DNA of 39,102 nucleotides, taken from contig JAUIEC010000025.1 of the NCBI GenBank assembly GCA_030428945.1, positions 1 to 39,102 of the forward strand, given 5' to 3'. The notes beneath the pieces were generated by a model. The model did not search any database and was not told where the DNA came from. It saw nothing but the letters and a program-made list of their open reading frames with translations. The DNA comes from Phycisphaerae bacterium (GTDB lineage: Bacteria > Planctomycetota > Phycisphaerae > UBA1845 > Fen-1342). Below, in pieces: positions 8,011 to 14,742 of the stretch. Both the position numbers and the translations under genes were made by a program. Each line of letters begins with the position of its first letter. Within the stretch, counting starts at the first letter, position 1.

Positions 8011-9252
8011 ATGCCCAGGAAATCTGTCCGGCAACTGGATCTGAACGGACGCCGCGTCCTCATCCGGGCCGATCTGAACGTGCCGCTGGACGCCGAACAG
8101 CGGATCACTGACGACCAGCGGATCGCCAAGTTCCTGCCCACGCTGGAACTTGTCGTCCAGGCCGGCGGCCGCGCCATCGTGATGAGCCACCTTGGCCGAC
8201 CAGACGGCAAGCCCCAGCCCGCCATGTCCCTTCGCCCCGTCGCCACCCGGATCGAGCAACGCCTCGGCCGCCCCTGCGGTTTCGTCGAGGACTGCATCGG
8301 ACCCGCAGCCGACCAGGCCGTCGCCCAGGTCGAACCCGGCGGCGTGCTGCTGCTCGAGAACCTGCGGTTCCACGCGGGCGAAACGATCATCGACAACGTC
8401 AAGAAGAACCCGGACGGCAGGCTGACGGCCGACGAGGAGGCTGCCCGGGCGGCCTTCGCCGCTGCCCTGGCCCGGCACGCCGACGTCTACGTCAACGACG
8501 CGTTCGGAACCTGCCACCGGCAGCACGTCAGCATGTACGACATTCCCGTCGCGGTCGGCCGGGCCAACACCGCGGTCGGACTGCTGGTCGAGAAGGAACT
8601 GCAGTACCTGGGCGCGGCCCTTGAAACGCCGCAGCGCCCGTTCGTCGCGGTGCTCGGCGGTGCGAAGGTCAGCGACAAGATCGGCGTGATCCGCAACCTG
8701 ATCCCGCGGGTCGACCAGATCCTGATCGGCGGCGCGATGACCTACACCTTCTGGGCCGCGCAGGGCCGCGGGATTGGCAAGAGCCTGTGCGAACCGGACA
8801 AGCTCGACCTGGCCCGCGAACTGATCGCCGAGGCTGGCGACAAGCTGCACCTGCCAACCGATTCGCTCGCCGGCCCGTCCTTCGCGGCCGGCAACGAGCA
8901 GACCATCGCGGGCGATCTGCCCGACGATCTGATGGGGCTGGACATCGGCCCCGAGACGCTGGCTTCCTACGCGGCGATCATCCGCGCGGCCCGGACGGTG
9001 GTCTGGAACGGTCCGGTGGGGGCGTTCGAACTGAAGCCGTTCGACACCGGCACGTTCGGCCTGGCGGCGGCGATTGCCGACGCGACCGACGCCGGCGCGA
9101 CCACGATCATCGGCGGCGGCGACAGCGCCGCGGCCGTCGAGCAGGCCGGCCTGGCCGACCGCATGAGCCACATCAGCACCGGCGGCGGGGCCTCGCTGAA
9201 GTTTCTCGAAGGCAAGAGTTTCAAGCCGCTGGAAGTGATCGACGAGGCCTGA
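8011..9252 (+). CDS. pgk: Phosphoglycerate kinase
   Basis: This 413-residue enzyme transfers phosphate between 1,3-bisphosphoglycerate and ADP, the step after gap. Family motifs are in order: VLIRADLNVPLD near the start, MSHLGRPDG at about residue 60, LLLENLRFHAGE, VNDAFGTCHRQH, AVLGGAKVSDKIGV, and the C-terminal nucleotide-binding GGGDSAAAVEQAG with STGGGASLKFLEGK. The ATG at 8011 is favoured over TTG at 7996 because GGAAAG at 8001-8006 lies five bases before it and similarity begins there. The length fits the family. It is followed one base later by rpe. Confidence 0.97.
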   Translation: MPRKSVRQLDLNGRRVLIRADLNVPLDAEQRITDDQRIAKFLPTLELVVQAGGRAIVMSHLGRPDGKPQPAMSLRPVATRIEQRLGRPCGFVEDCIGPAADQAVAQVEPGGVLLLENLRFHAGETIIDNVKKNPDGRLTADEEAARAAFAAALARHADVYVNDAFGTCHRQHVSMYDIPVAVGRANTAVGLLVEKELQYLGAALETPQRPFVAVLGGAKVSDKIGVIRNLIPRVDQILIGGAMTYTFWAAQGRGIGKSLCEPDKLDLARELIAEAGDKLHLPTDSLAGPSFAAGNEQTIAGDLPDDLMGLDIGPETLASYAAIIRAARTVVWNGPVGAFELKPFDTGTFGLAAAIADATDAGATTIIGGGDSAAAVEQAGLADRMSHISTGGGASLKFLEGKSFKPLEVIDEA

Positions 9253-9253
9253 C

Positions 9254-9937
9254 GTGCAGATGCGAAACGCCGGAATCAGGATTGCCCCTTCGCTGCTGGC
9301 CGCCGACTTCGCGCGGCTGGGCGAGGACATCGCGGCCGCGACACGCGGCGGGGCGGACATTCTGCACCTGGACGTGATGGACGGGCACTTCGTGCCGAAC
9401 CTGTCGTTCGGGGTTCCGGTGGTCGAGGCGATCGCCCGCGAGACCGAGCAGTTCCTCGACACGCACCTGATGATCACCGATCCCGGGCGGTACGCCGAAC
9501 CGTTCGTCAAGGCCGGGGCCGGCGGGATCACCTTCCACATCGAGGTGGTCGAGGATGACCCGCGGACCGTGGTCCGGCAGATTCGCGACCTGGGCGCGCG
9601 GGTGGGGGTGGCGCTGAATCCGGGGACACCGGCCGAGGCGATCGAATCGATTGTTGACCAGGTCGACCTGGTCTGCGTCATGACGGTCTGGCCGGGTTTT
9701 GGCGGCCAGAAGTTCATCGACGACTGTCTGCCGAAGATCGAGACCCTGGCCGGTCAGATGCGTGACGACCAGTGGCTCGAGGTCGACGGTGGGGTGGATG
9801 CCAGTACAGTCAGTCTGTGTGCCGCCGCGGGGGCCGATACGTTCGTGGCCGGAAGCGCGGTCTTCGGACGGGACGATGTCGGGGCAGCGATCGCAACGCT
9901 GCGTGACAACGCCCAGGGCGCGGTCGCAGGCAAGTAG
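9254..9937 (+). CDS. rpe: Ribulose-phosphate 3-epimerase
   Basis: This 227-residue TIM-barrel enzyme interconverts ribulose 5-phosphate and xylulose 5-phosphate in the pentose phosphate or Calvin pathway. Motifs are IAPSLLAADF, LHLDVMDGHFVPNLSFG with metal-ligand His and Asp, THLMI, VMTVWPGFGGQKFI and the second metal Asp in LEVDGGVDAST. The GTG at 9254 is six bases after GAGG (9244-9247) and one base after the pgk stop. An in-frame ATG at 9260 is the alternative. Tight spacing shows co-translation with pgk. Confidence 0.96.
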   Translation: MQMRNAGIRIAPSLLAADFARLGEDIAAATRGGADILHLDVMDGHFVPNLSFGVPVVEAIARETEQFLDTHLMITDPGRYAEPFVKAGAGGITFHIEVVEDDPRTVVRQIRDLGARVGVALNPGTPAEAIESIVDQVDLVCVMTVWPGFGGQKFIDDCLPKIETLAGQMRDDQWLEVDGGVDASTVSLCAAAGADTFVAGSAVFGRDDVGAAIATLRDNAQGAVAGK

Positions 9938-9946
9938 GGACTATTG

Positions 9947-10528
9947 ATGAAGATCGTTCTGTTTCCGACCGCGGCCAGCGAATGGCGTTCCAAGGGCCGG
10001 TTGCTTGGGCGGGTGGAACTCTCGCCGACCGAAGCCGGCCTGGCGCAATGCGGCGACTGGGCCGACGAGGTGTCGGAACTCGGGGTCAAGGCCATCTACC
10101 ATGCGCCCGACGAGTTGTCGGCCGTTACGGCCGAGACGCTCGGCAAGCACCTGGACGCGGCCCGCAAGGCGGTCGAGGGTCTGCTGGAGCCGGACGTCGG
10201 ACTGTGGGCGGGTCTGACCGACGCGCAGCTCAAGGCCCGGTTCGCCAAGGCCCATCGCAACCTGAGCGAGGCGCCGCTGAACATCCGCCCGCCGGAAGGC
10301 GAACCGTTCTCGAAGGCGCTCGAACGCCTCGAAGCGGCGATCCGCAAGCAGATCGGGCGGAACGGCATTCCGGCGATCGGCTTCGTCCTGCGTCCGCTGG
10401 CCCTGGCGATGGTCCGCAGTTGTTTCGAAGAGAACGGGGCGACCGAGATTTACGAGATGACGCGCGACGAGGATCTGCCGCGCGTCTTTGAAGCGGACGC
10501 GTTTCCGCAACCGGCTCTGAAGCCCTAG
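9947..10528 (+). CDS. Histidine-phosphatase-fold protein lacking the catalytic residues
   Basis: This 193-residue protein aligns by eye with the phosphoglycerate mutase/histidine phosphatase superfamily along its whole length: KGRLLGRVELSPTEAG matches the GRLQG-x-LT-x-G block, VGLWAGLTDAQLKARF the G-x-WEGL block, and PPEGEPFSKALERL the GES block. The catalytic RHGE near the N-terminus is replaced by FPTA, the usual SSPLKRA arginine region reads HAPDELSA, and the second catalytic SHG reads VLRP. It should therefore not act as a phosphohistidine phosphatase or mutase; a binding or regulatory role is inferred. The ATG at 9947 follows AGGGA by six bases and lies nine bases after rpe, so it belongs to the carbon-metabolism operon. 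Confidence 0.75.
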   Translation: MKIVLFPTAASEWRSKGRLLGRVELSPTEAGLAQCGDWADEVSELGVKAIYHAPDELSAVTAETLGKHLDAARKAVEGLLEPDVGLWAGLTDAQLKARFAKAHRNLSEAPLNIRPPEGEPFSKALERLEAAIRKQIGRNGIPAIGFVLRPLALAMVRSCFEENGATEIYEMTRDEDLPRVFEADAFPQPALKP

Positions 10529-10532
10529 TATC

Positions 10533-10556
10533 CGAAGTAAGCAGGTAAGCAAGGAA
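10533..10556 (+). repeat. AAGTAAGC-family repeat upstream of accD
   Basis: Overlapping copies of AAGTAAGC/AGGTAAGC/AAGG occur just after the phosphatase-fold gene. The same words recur at 14563-14663, there in both orientations, so this is one member of a dispersed short-repeat family. Confidence 0.5.
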
Positions 10557-10593
10557 GTGGAATGTGAAGCGTGAATGTCCGCCAGCGCCGTCG

Positions 10594-10607
10594 GAGGCGG
10601 CCGCCTC
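10594..10607. promoter_or_regulatory. Perfect 14-bp palindrome before accD
   Basis: GAGGCGGCCGCCTC is a perfect palindrome 49 bp upstream of the accD start. It could be a protein-binding site for accD control, or a short hairpin (5-bp stem, GGCC loop) ending the upstream operon, since TTT follows. Confidence 0.3.
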
Positions 10608-10655
10608 TTTCACTCTGGTAGGACTTCACCCGATCACGGCCGAAGGATGAGGCTC

Positions 10656-11474
10656 ATGGAAGCACCGCAGCAACGCCGCAACGTCGAAGTTCCCGAAGGA
10701 CTCTGGATCCGCTGCTCGAAGTGTACGGCGATGATCTACCGCCGGATCCTCGAGGAGAACCTGCAGGTCTGTCCGGAGTGCCAGCATCACTTCCGCGTCT
10801 CGGCCCGCACGCGCATCGAGCAGTTGAACGACCCCGGCACGTTCGAGGAGTTCCTGGCCGACCTGGAGTCGACCGACCCGCTCGAATTCAACGACCGCAT
10901 GACCTACAAGGAACGGCTCGGCAAGATCAAGGGCAAGAGCGGCGAACGCGAAGCGATCGTCGTCGGCAAGGGCTTCATCAAGGGCCGCCCGGTCATCATG
11001 GGCGTCATGAACCCCGACTTCATCATGGGCTCGATGGGCTCGGTCGTCGGCGAAAAGGTCGCGGCCGCCGCCGAGCGGGCGATCGAAGAGGACCTGCCGC
11101 TGGTGATGGTCACCTGCAGCGGCGGGGCCCGGATGATGGAGGGCATGGTCTCGCTCGTGCAGATGGCCAAGACCTCGGCCGCGATCGGCAAACTCGACGA
11201 TGCCGGCGGACTGTACATCGTGGTGATGACCGACCCGACCACGGCCGGCGTGGCCGCCAGCTTCGCGTTCCTCGGCGACTTCACGCTGTCCGAACCGGGC
11301 GCCCAGATCGGCTTCGCCGGCCCGCGGGTGATCGCCAACACGATCAAGGCGACCCTGCCGGAAGGCTTCCAGAGCGCCGAGTTCATGATGGACCACGGCT
11401 ACATCGACCGCATCGTCCCGCGCCACGAACTCCGCAGCGAGATCGCGCGGATCATTGATTACTGCAATAAGTAG
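10656..11474 (+). CDS. accD: Acetyl-CoA carboxylase carboxyltransferase subunit beta
   Basis: This 272-residue protein is the beta subunit of the acetyl-CoA carboxylase carboxyltransferase, which moves the carboxyl group from biotin to acetyl-CoA to make malonyl-CoA for fatty acids. It has the diagnostic N-terminal zinc ribbon with Cys20, 23, 39 and 42 (C-x2-C-x15-C-x2-C) and the crotonase-fold core with CSGGARMMEGMVSLVQMAK and YIVVMTDPTTAGVAASFA. The ATG at 10656 is eight bases after GAAGGA and similarity begins there; an in-frame ATG at 10647 is less well spaced. accA is not in the window. An RNA hairpin follows the stop directly. Confidence 0.96.
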   Translation: MEAPQQRRNVEVPEGLWIRCSKCTAMIYRRILEENLQVCPECQHHFRVSARTRIEQLNDPGTFEEFLADLESTDPLEFNDRMTYKERLGKIKGKSGEREAIVVGKGFIKGRPVIMGVMNPDFIMGSMGSVVGEKVAAAAERAIEEDLPLVMVTCSGGARMMEGMVSLVQMAKTSAAIGKLDDAGGLYIVVMTDPTTAGVAASFAFLGDFTLSEPGAQIGFAGPRVIANTIKATLPEGFQSAEFMMDHGYIDRIVPRHELRSEIARIIDYCNK

Positions 11475-11489
11475 CGCGACTTCGTCGCG
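11475..11489 (+). terminator. Short hairpin directly after accD
   Basis: CGCGAC-TTC-GTCGCG forms a 6-bp stem with a 3-base loop immediately after the accD stop. There is no U-tract; the GGGAACA array starts two bases later. Confidence 0.4.
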
Positions 11490-11490
11490 A

Positions 11491-11514
11491 GGGAACAGGG
11501 AACAGGGAACAGGG
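11491..11514. repeat. GGGAACA heptamer array
   Basis: Three perfect tandem copies of GGGAACA plus a trailing G-run lie in the convergent gap between accD and the HIT gene. It is one of five such arrays in the window, all between genes. Confidence 0.85.
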
Positions 11515-11577
11515 GGCTGGGGACCGGGGACCCGATCCAGCAACGCCCGCCCCATCCTTGAACACAACGGGTGCCCG

Positions 11578-11616
11578 TCCTTGAGCGAGCGCAGCGAGCG
11601 GAAGGGTGGGGGACTG
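11578..11616. repeat. 39-bp dispersed repeat, copy 1
   Basis: The segment begins TCCTTGAG and ends GGTGGGGGACTG, with GCGCAGCGA in the middle. It matches 31743-31781 at 37 of 39 positions. Both copies lie downstream of a GGGAACA array in a gap. Confidence 0.8.
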
Positions 11617-11682
11617 TGTTTTGCTTCGACGAGAGTCAGTGCTGCCAGGGTTGACGGCGAAGTCGCCGTGCGCCCCGAGCGT

Positions 11683-12210
11683 TCACCCGACGCCCAGGTC
11701 CGCCCGCGCCGCCTGCAGCCTCTCATAGACCGCGTCGAGCGAGATCGGGATCACCCGCGCGTCGCCGGTGACGCTCATGAAGTTCGTGTCTCCGCCCCAG
11801 CGCGGGACGATGTGCCAGTGCATGTGACCCGGCAGACCCGCCCCGGCGCAGCGGCCGAGGTTCATCCCCAGGTTGTACCCGTCGGCCCTGAACGCCGCGG
11901 TCAGCACCCGCTTCGCATCACGCAGTTGCCGCGCCAGGTCGCAGACGATCTCGTCCGGCAGTTCGTCGGGTTCCGGAACGTGCTCGAGCGGCGCCACCAG
12001 CAGGTGCCCGCCGGTGTAGGGAAAGCGGTTCAGCAGCACCATCGTCGTGGCCGTCCGCCACAGCACGTGGTGGACGGCGTCGCTGCCCGGATCTTCGCGG
12101 TAATCGCACAGGAAACAGCCGCCGCCGCAGTCCCCGCCGTCGTCATCGCCCAGTTGCTCGATGTAGGCCATCCGCCACGGGGCCCAGACGTTCCGGCTGC
12201 GTTCCGGCAT
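11683..12210 (-). CDS. HIT-family nucleotide hydrolase/phosphorylase
   Basis: This 175-residue protein belongs to the histidine triad superfamily, whose members split or phosphorolyse nucleoside phosphate linkages such as Ap4A. The triad GHMHWHIVPRW has its three His at residues 129, 131 and 133; the middle or last serves as nucleophile. The start, with WAPWRMAYI and CFLC (Cys32 and Cys35), is typical of the bacterial HIT branch related to mycobacterial Ap4A phosphorylase, where Cys and His bind zinc. The gene begins six bases after the esterase stop on the same strand, so the two form an operon. The substrate is not certain. Confidence 0.9.
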   Translation of the reverse strand: MPERSRNVWAPWRMAYIEQLGDDDGGDCGGGCFLCDYREDPGSDAVHHVLWRTATTMVLLNRFPYTGGHLLVAPLEHVPEPDELPDEIVCDLARQLRDAKRVLTAAFRADGYNLGMNLGRCAGAGLPGHMHWHIVPRWGGDTNFMSVTGDARVIPISLDAVYERLQAARADLGVG

Positions 12211-12216
12211 GGTTGG

Positions 12217-13704
12217 CTACTCACCCAGGCGGCCGGCCACCTCGTCGTTTTCCAGCCGCGGAAGGACTCGGATCGTCCGCTGCGAACGCTGCTCCAGGCC
12301 GCTGGAGGTCACCGCCACCAGTTCCAGGCGATAGGCGCCCGGACGACTGAGCGTCACCTGCCCGCTCGCGCCGCTGCCGATCGACCGCCCGTTCAGCATC
12401 CAGAGGAAATCGGCCGAATCCTCCCAACTGGCCGGGCACTCGGCCGAGAAGCCCAGGTGCAGCGGTTCGATGCCGATCGCGGACGAGACGCGGATGCTGA
12501 GCGGCGTGTTGCGGAAGGTGCTCGCGGTGGCCGGTGCCCGCATCGTTCGCGGCGGGGTCGCGGTCGGTTGTCGCGGAGGCGGCGCCGGCTGGCGGGCGGT
12601 CATCACGCCGCGTCCGGGTGGCTGCGTGACCGGGCGCCGGTCCGGGGCCTGTTGCGCGACCGGGGTCGGGCGCGAGCGGGGCGGCTGGGTCACGACCCGC
12701 CGCGGGGCCGGTTCGGGCCGCGCGCGGGGTGGGGCCGCCTGACGCGGTGCCGCGATCTGCCGCGGCGGCTGGGTCCGGGGACTCGGCGGCGGGGCGGTCC
12801 GCTGACGCGAGGCGACGCGGGTTTCGGCGGCCGGCGAGATGCCGGGCGTGTCGCCTTGGCCACGGAGCAGGTCGATGCCCTCGCGGTTGCCTTCGAGCGC
12901 CTGGCGGCGGGCGAGGACGGTCGCGGGCGTGTTGGGGCTGGCCCCCGAGACCTTGGCGAAGAAGTAGGCCGCCAGGTCGGGCGTGCGTTCGTGCCCCTTG
13001 TCCTTGATGACGATCCAGGCAAGCTGGTCATAGCCGCGGGACTGGTACCACTTGACGGCCTGCCGCGACTCCTCGCGACAGATCTTGAAGTCGTTCTGCG
13101 TGTTGACGATGAAGATCGGGTGTCCGAGCGACCGCTTGGTCAGTTCGGGTTCGAGGACGTAGTGCGAGAAGTTCGCCTGCCGGACGCCCAGCGTCGTGAA
13201 CCGTTCGGGGTGTCGGTTCAGCATGTAGTGGGCCATGTATCCGCCCGACGACCAGCCCGTCGACAGCACGTGGCTCGGGTCCGCATCGGTGGTGGCGAAG
13301 ACATGGTTGAGGATCGCCAGCGTCGCCTTCTCGTCGGAGATCAGCGGCTTGGAGCGGGTTCGCAGCGGGAACTCGGCCAGCACGTCGGGGGCCCGCAGTT
13401 CGGGCGCGACGACCACGAATCCGTAGCGGTCGGCTTCCTGCTCCCATTCCTCACGCTGCGCGCGGGAGTTGTCGAACGGCTTCATCCCGTGAAACGAGAC
13501 GACCACCGGCCAGCTTCGCTGGGCGCGGACCTGCGGCGAGGCGTTGACGTAGTCTTTCGGCAGGTACAGGTGGTAGTTGCGTTTGGTGGTTGGTTCCTTG
13601 ATGTAGCTGCGCTGACCGAGCCCGTGGGGCTGGGGAACGGCACAGCCGACGGTCAGCAGGGCGAGACCACAGACCAGGACGAGTCGCGTTCGACCAATGC
13701 TCAA
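12217..13704 (-). CDS. Lipoprotein alpha/beta-hydrolase (LpqC/PHB-depolymerase-like esterase)
   Basis: This 495-residue protein opens with a lipoprotein signal ending in ALLTVGC. The catalytic domain spans about residues 30-270: RNYHLYLPKDY, a strand followed by SFHGMKPFDN (oxyanion region), the nucleophile elbow GWSSGGY, and a likely His in KGHERTPDL. This fits the polyhydroxybutyrate depolymerase/feruloyl-esterase-like family of secreted esterases. A long Pro/Arg/Gln-rich linker then leads to a beta-sandwich of about 100 residues like a PKD or Ig domain. The TTG at 13704 is chosen because GGAGAA lies eight bases upstream and the lipoprotein signal follows; an in-frame ATG at 13791 would put 29 extra residues before the signal. 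It is transcribed ahead of the HIT gene. Confidence 0.75.
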   Translation of the reverse strand: MSIGRTRLVLVCGLALLTVGCAVPQPHGLGQRSYIKEPTTKRNYHLYLPKDYVNASPQVRAQRSWPVVVSFHGMKPFDNSRAQREEWEQEADRYGFVVVAPELRAPDVLAEFPLRTRSKPLISDEKATLAILNHVFATTDADPSHVLSTGWSSGGYMAHYMLNRHPERFTTLGVRQANFSHYVLEPELTKRSLGHPIFIVNTQNDFKICREESRQAVKWYQSRGYDQLAWIVIKDKGHERTPDLAAYFFAKVSGASPNTPATVLARRQALEGNREGIDLLRGQGDTPGISPAAETRVASRQRTAPPPSPRTQPPRQIAAPRQAAPPRARPEPAPRRVVTQPPRSRPTPVAQQAPDRRPVTQPPGRGVMTARQPAPPPRQPTATPPRTMRAPATASTFRNTPLSIRVSSAIGIEPLHLGFSAECPASWEDSADFLWMLNGRSIGSGASGQVTLSRPGAYRLELVAVTSSGLEQRSQRTIRVLPRLENDEVAGRLGE

Positions 13705-13927
13705 GATACGAATTCTCCACGGTCCGCCGGGCGGCGAACGAACATCCACGCCAGGGCCCGCAACGGGGGACGCCGTCCGGTTGCAGTTCAACCGTCAACG
13801 CACGGGGAAAGCCGGGCAACGTCCTGTCGCGCCAAATCCGTCCCTGGAATCAGACCACACCGTGTCAAAGTATAACATCGGCCGGGTGACGAGGCACGCC
13901 TGAGCGAAAAGTCTGATAACTCTCATA

Positions 13928-14002
13928 GGGAGCGAGGGAGCGAGGGAGCGAGGGAGCGAGGGAGCAAGGGAGCGAGGGAGCCAGGGAGCCAGGGAGCCAG
14001 GG
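13928..14002. repeat. GGGAGCRA octamer array, 9 copies
   Basis: Nine tandem 8-bp units occur: four GGGAGCGA, one GGGAGCAA, one GGGAGCGA and three GGGAGCCA, followed by GGG. Variation is confined to the seventh base. The same family occurs at 14693-14736, 18519-18542 and 20354-20490. Confidence 0.95.
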
Positions 14003-14031
14003 CCGGGGCGCCGGACCGTGCGCATGTGTGC

Positions 14032-14091
14032 CACTGCGATCTTCGCAGTGCCCTGGTGCCACGGCGACCCGCAGTGCCCTGGTGCCACGGC
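14032..14091. repeat. Hairpin plus 21-bp direct repeat
   Basis: CACTGCGA-TCT-TCGCAGTG (14032-14050) is a perfect 8-bp stem with a 3-base loop. Its right arm merges into a 21-bp segment beginning GCAGTGCCCTGG at 14045-14065, repeated exactly at 14071-14091 (period 26). Confidence 0.8.
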
Positions 14092-14155
14092 TCTTGAGCT
14101 CTTGAGCAGTGTCTTCTCCGCACGAGTCGAATCGGGACCGCCCGGTCGCGGGTCG

Positions 14156-14232
14156 TAGGGTGCGTCATCGACGCGGCAGACCACGCCCACAATGCACGCG
14201 GAAGCCGCAGGCGTCGATGCCGCACCGCCTGG
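14156..14232. repeat. REP-like palindromic element, copy 1
   Basis: The 16-base arms GGTGCGTCATCGACGC (14159-14174) and GCGTCGATGCCGCACC (14211-14226) are inverted with one mismatch around a variable 36-base centre. Copy 2 at 20571-20646 shares both ends almost exactly. Confidence 0.85.
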
Positions 14233-14312
14233 CGTCGCTCCGGGCGACCTTTGTCACCCGGACCGCCACCCGCTACCCTCCGAATCATGCTCGAGAACGA
14301 AAGGGGACCTCG

Positions 14313-14504
14313 ATGCCGACTCGACGCACGTTTCGCCGCCTCGCCCTGGCCGCCGCGTGCGGCACGCTGCTCCAGTTCGCGACCTGTGCCGCCATCGTTC
14401 AGCAGGCCCTCATCGCCGGCCTGATCAATGCGACCACCAACGTCCTGGTCGACCCCGTCGCCGACGCCGCGGCCGACGCCGCCCGCGACGCCCTCGAACC
14501 CTGA
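14313..14504 (+). CDS. Small secreted peptide (63 aa)
   Basis: The ORF has an ATG eight bases after AAGGGGA (14300-14305 region) and encodes 63 residues. The N-terminus (MPTRRTFRRLALAAACGTLL) is a plausible export signal with a basic start, followed by FATCAAIVQQALIAGL and an Ala/Asp-rich amphipathic end. A strong hairpin terminator follows 28 bases after the stop. The family is unknown. The ribosome site, signal-like start and terminator support a real gene, but without homologues this stays moderate. Confidence 0.55.
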   Translation: MPTRRTFRRLALAAACGTLLQFATCAAIVQQALIAGLINATTNVLVDPVADAAADAARDALEP

Positions 14505-14532
14505 ACAGGCCGGCACGCCCCGACCCCCAAAC

Positions 14533-14562
14533 GAGGCTTTTGCGTCAGAACGCAAAAGCCTC
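14533..14562 (+). terminator. Strong 13-bp hairpin terminator
   Basis: GAGGCTTTTGCGT (14533-14545) and ACGCAAAAGCCTC (14550-14562) pair perfectly around a CAGA loop. It sits 28 bases downstream of the 63-aa peptide gene; the tail is not U-rich. Confidence 0.7.
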
Positions 14563-14663
14563 TGAGTAAGCAAGTAAGCACGTGACCAAGTAACAAGTTG
14601 TGCGTACGAGGTTGTTTCTCCAAACCTTGCTTACCTGGTTGCTTGCTGACTTGCCTCCAAACG
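14563..14663. repeat. AAGTAAGC-family repeats in inverted orientation
   Basis: The left part (14567-14600) has AGTAAGCAAGTAAGCA-type words. The right part (14626-14660) has the reverse complement, such as CTTGCTTACCTGGTTGCTTG. Together they form a loose inverted repeat of about 100 bp, related to 10533-10556. Confidence 0.5.
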
Positions 14664-14692
14664 CGAAGGGAGCAAGGCCCCATCCGGCGACC

Positions 14693-14736
14693 TCGCTCCC
14701 TTGCTCCCTCGCTCCCTGGCTCCCTCGCTCCCTCCC
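14693..14736. repeat. GGGAGCRA octamer array, inverted, 5 copies
   Basis: Five tandem octamers TCGCTCCC, TTGCTCCC, TCGCTCCC, TGGCTCCC and TCGCTCCC plus TCCC are the reverse complement of the 13928 array. It ends six bases before the stop codon of the NHL lipoprotein gene. Confidence 0.93.
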
Positions 14737-14742
14737 AGGCGC

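Larger units (their letters stand above)
13705..14312. other. Repeat-rich gap without a gene
   Basis: This 608-bp divergent gap holds the esterase promoter near 13705-13900 and then a chain of repeats: the GGGAGCRA array, a perfect hairpin with a 21-bp direct repeat, and the REP-like palindrome. Open frames here simply read through repeats, and no coding signal was accepted. Confidence 0.7.

Noticed and set aside
11455..13875. Plus-strand open frame of 806 codons
   Set aside because: It is antisense to the HIT and esterase genes and runs through repeats; no protein-like motifs.
13928..14002. CRISPR array
   Set aside because: The units are 8 bp with no spacers; this is a simple tandem repeat. 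No cas genes are present anywhere in the window.
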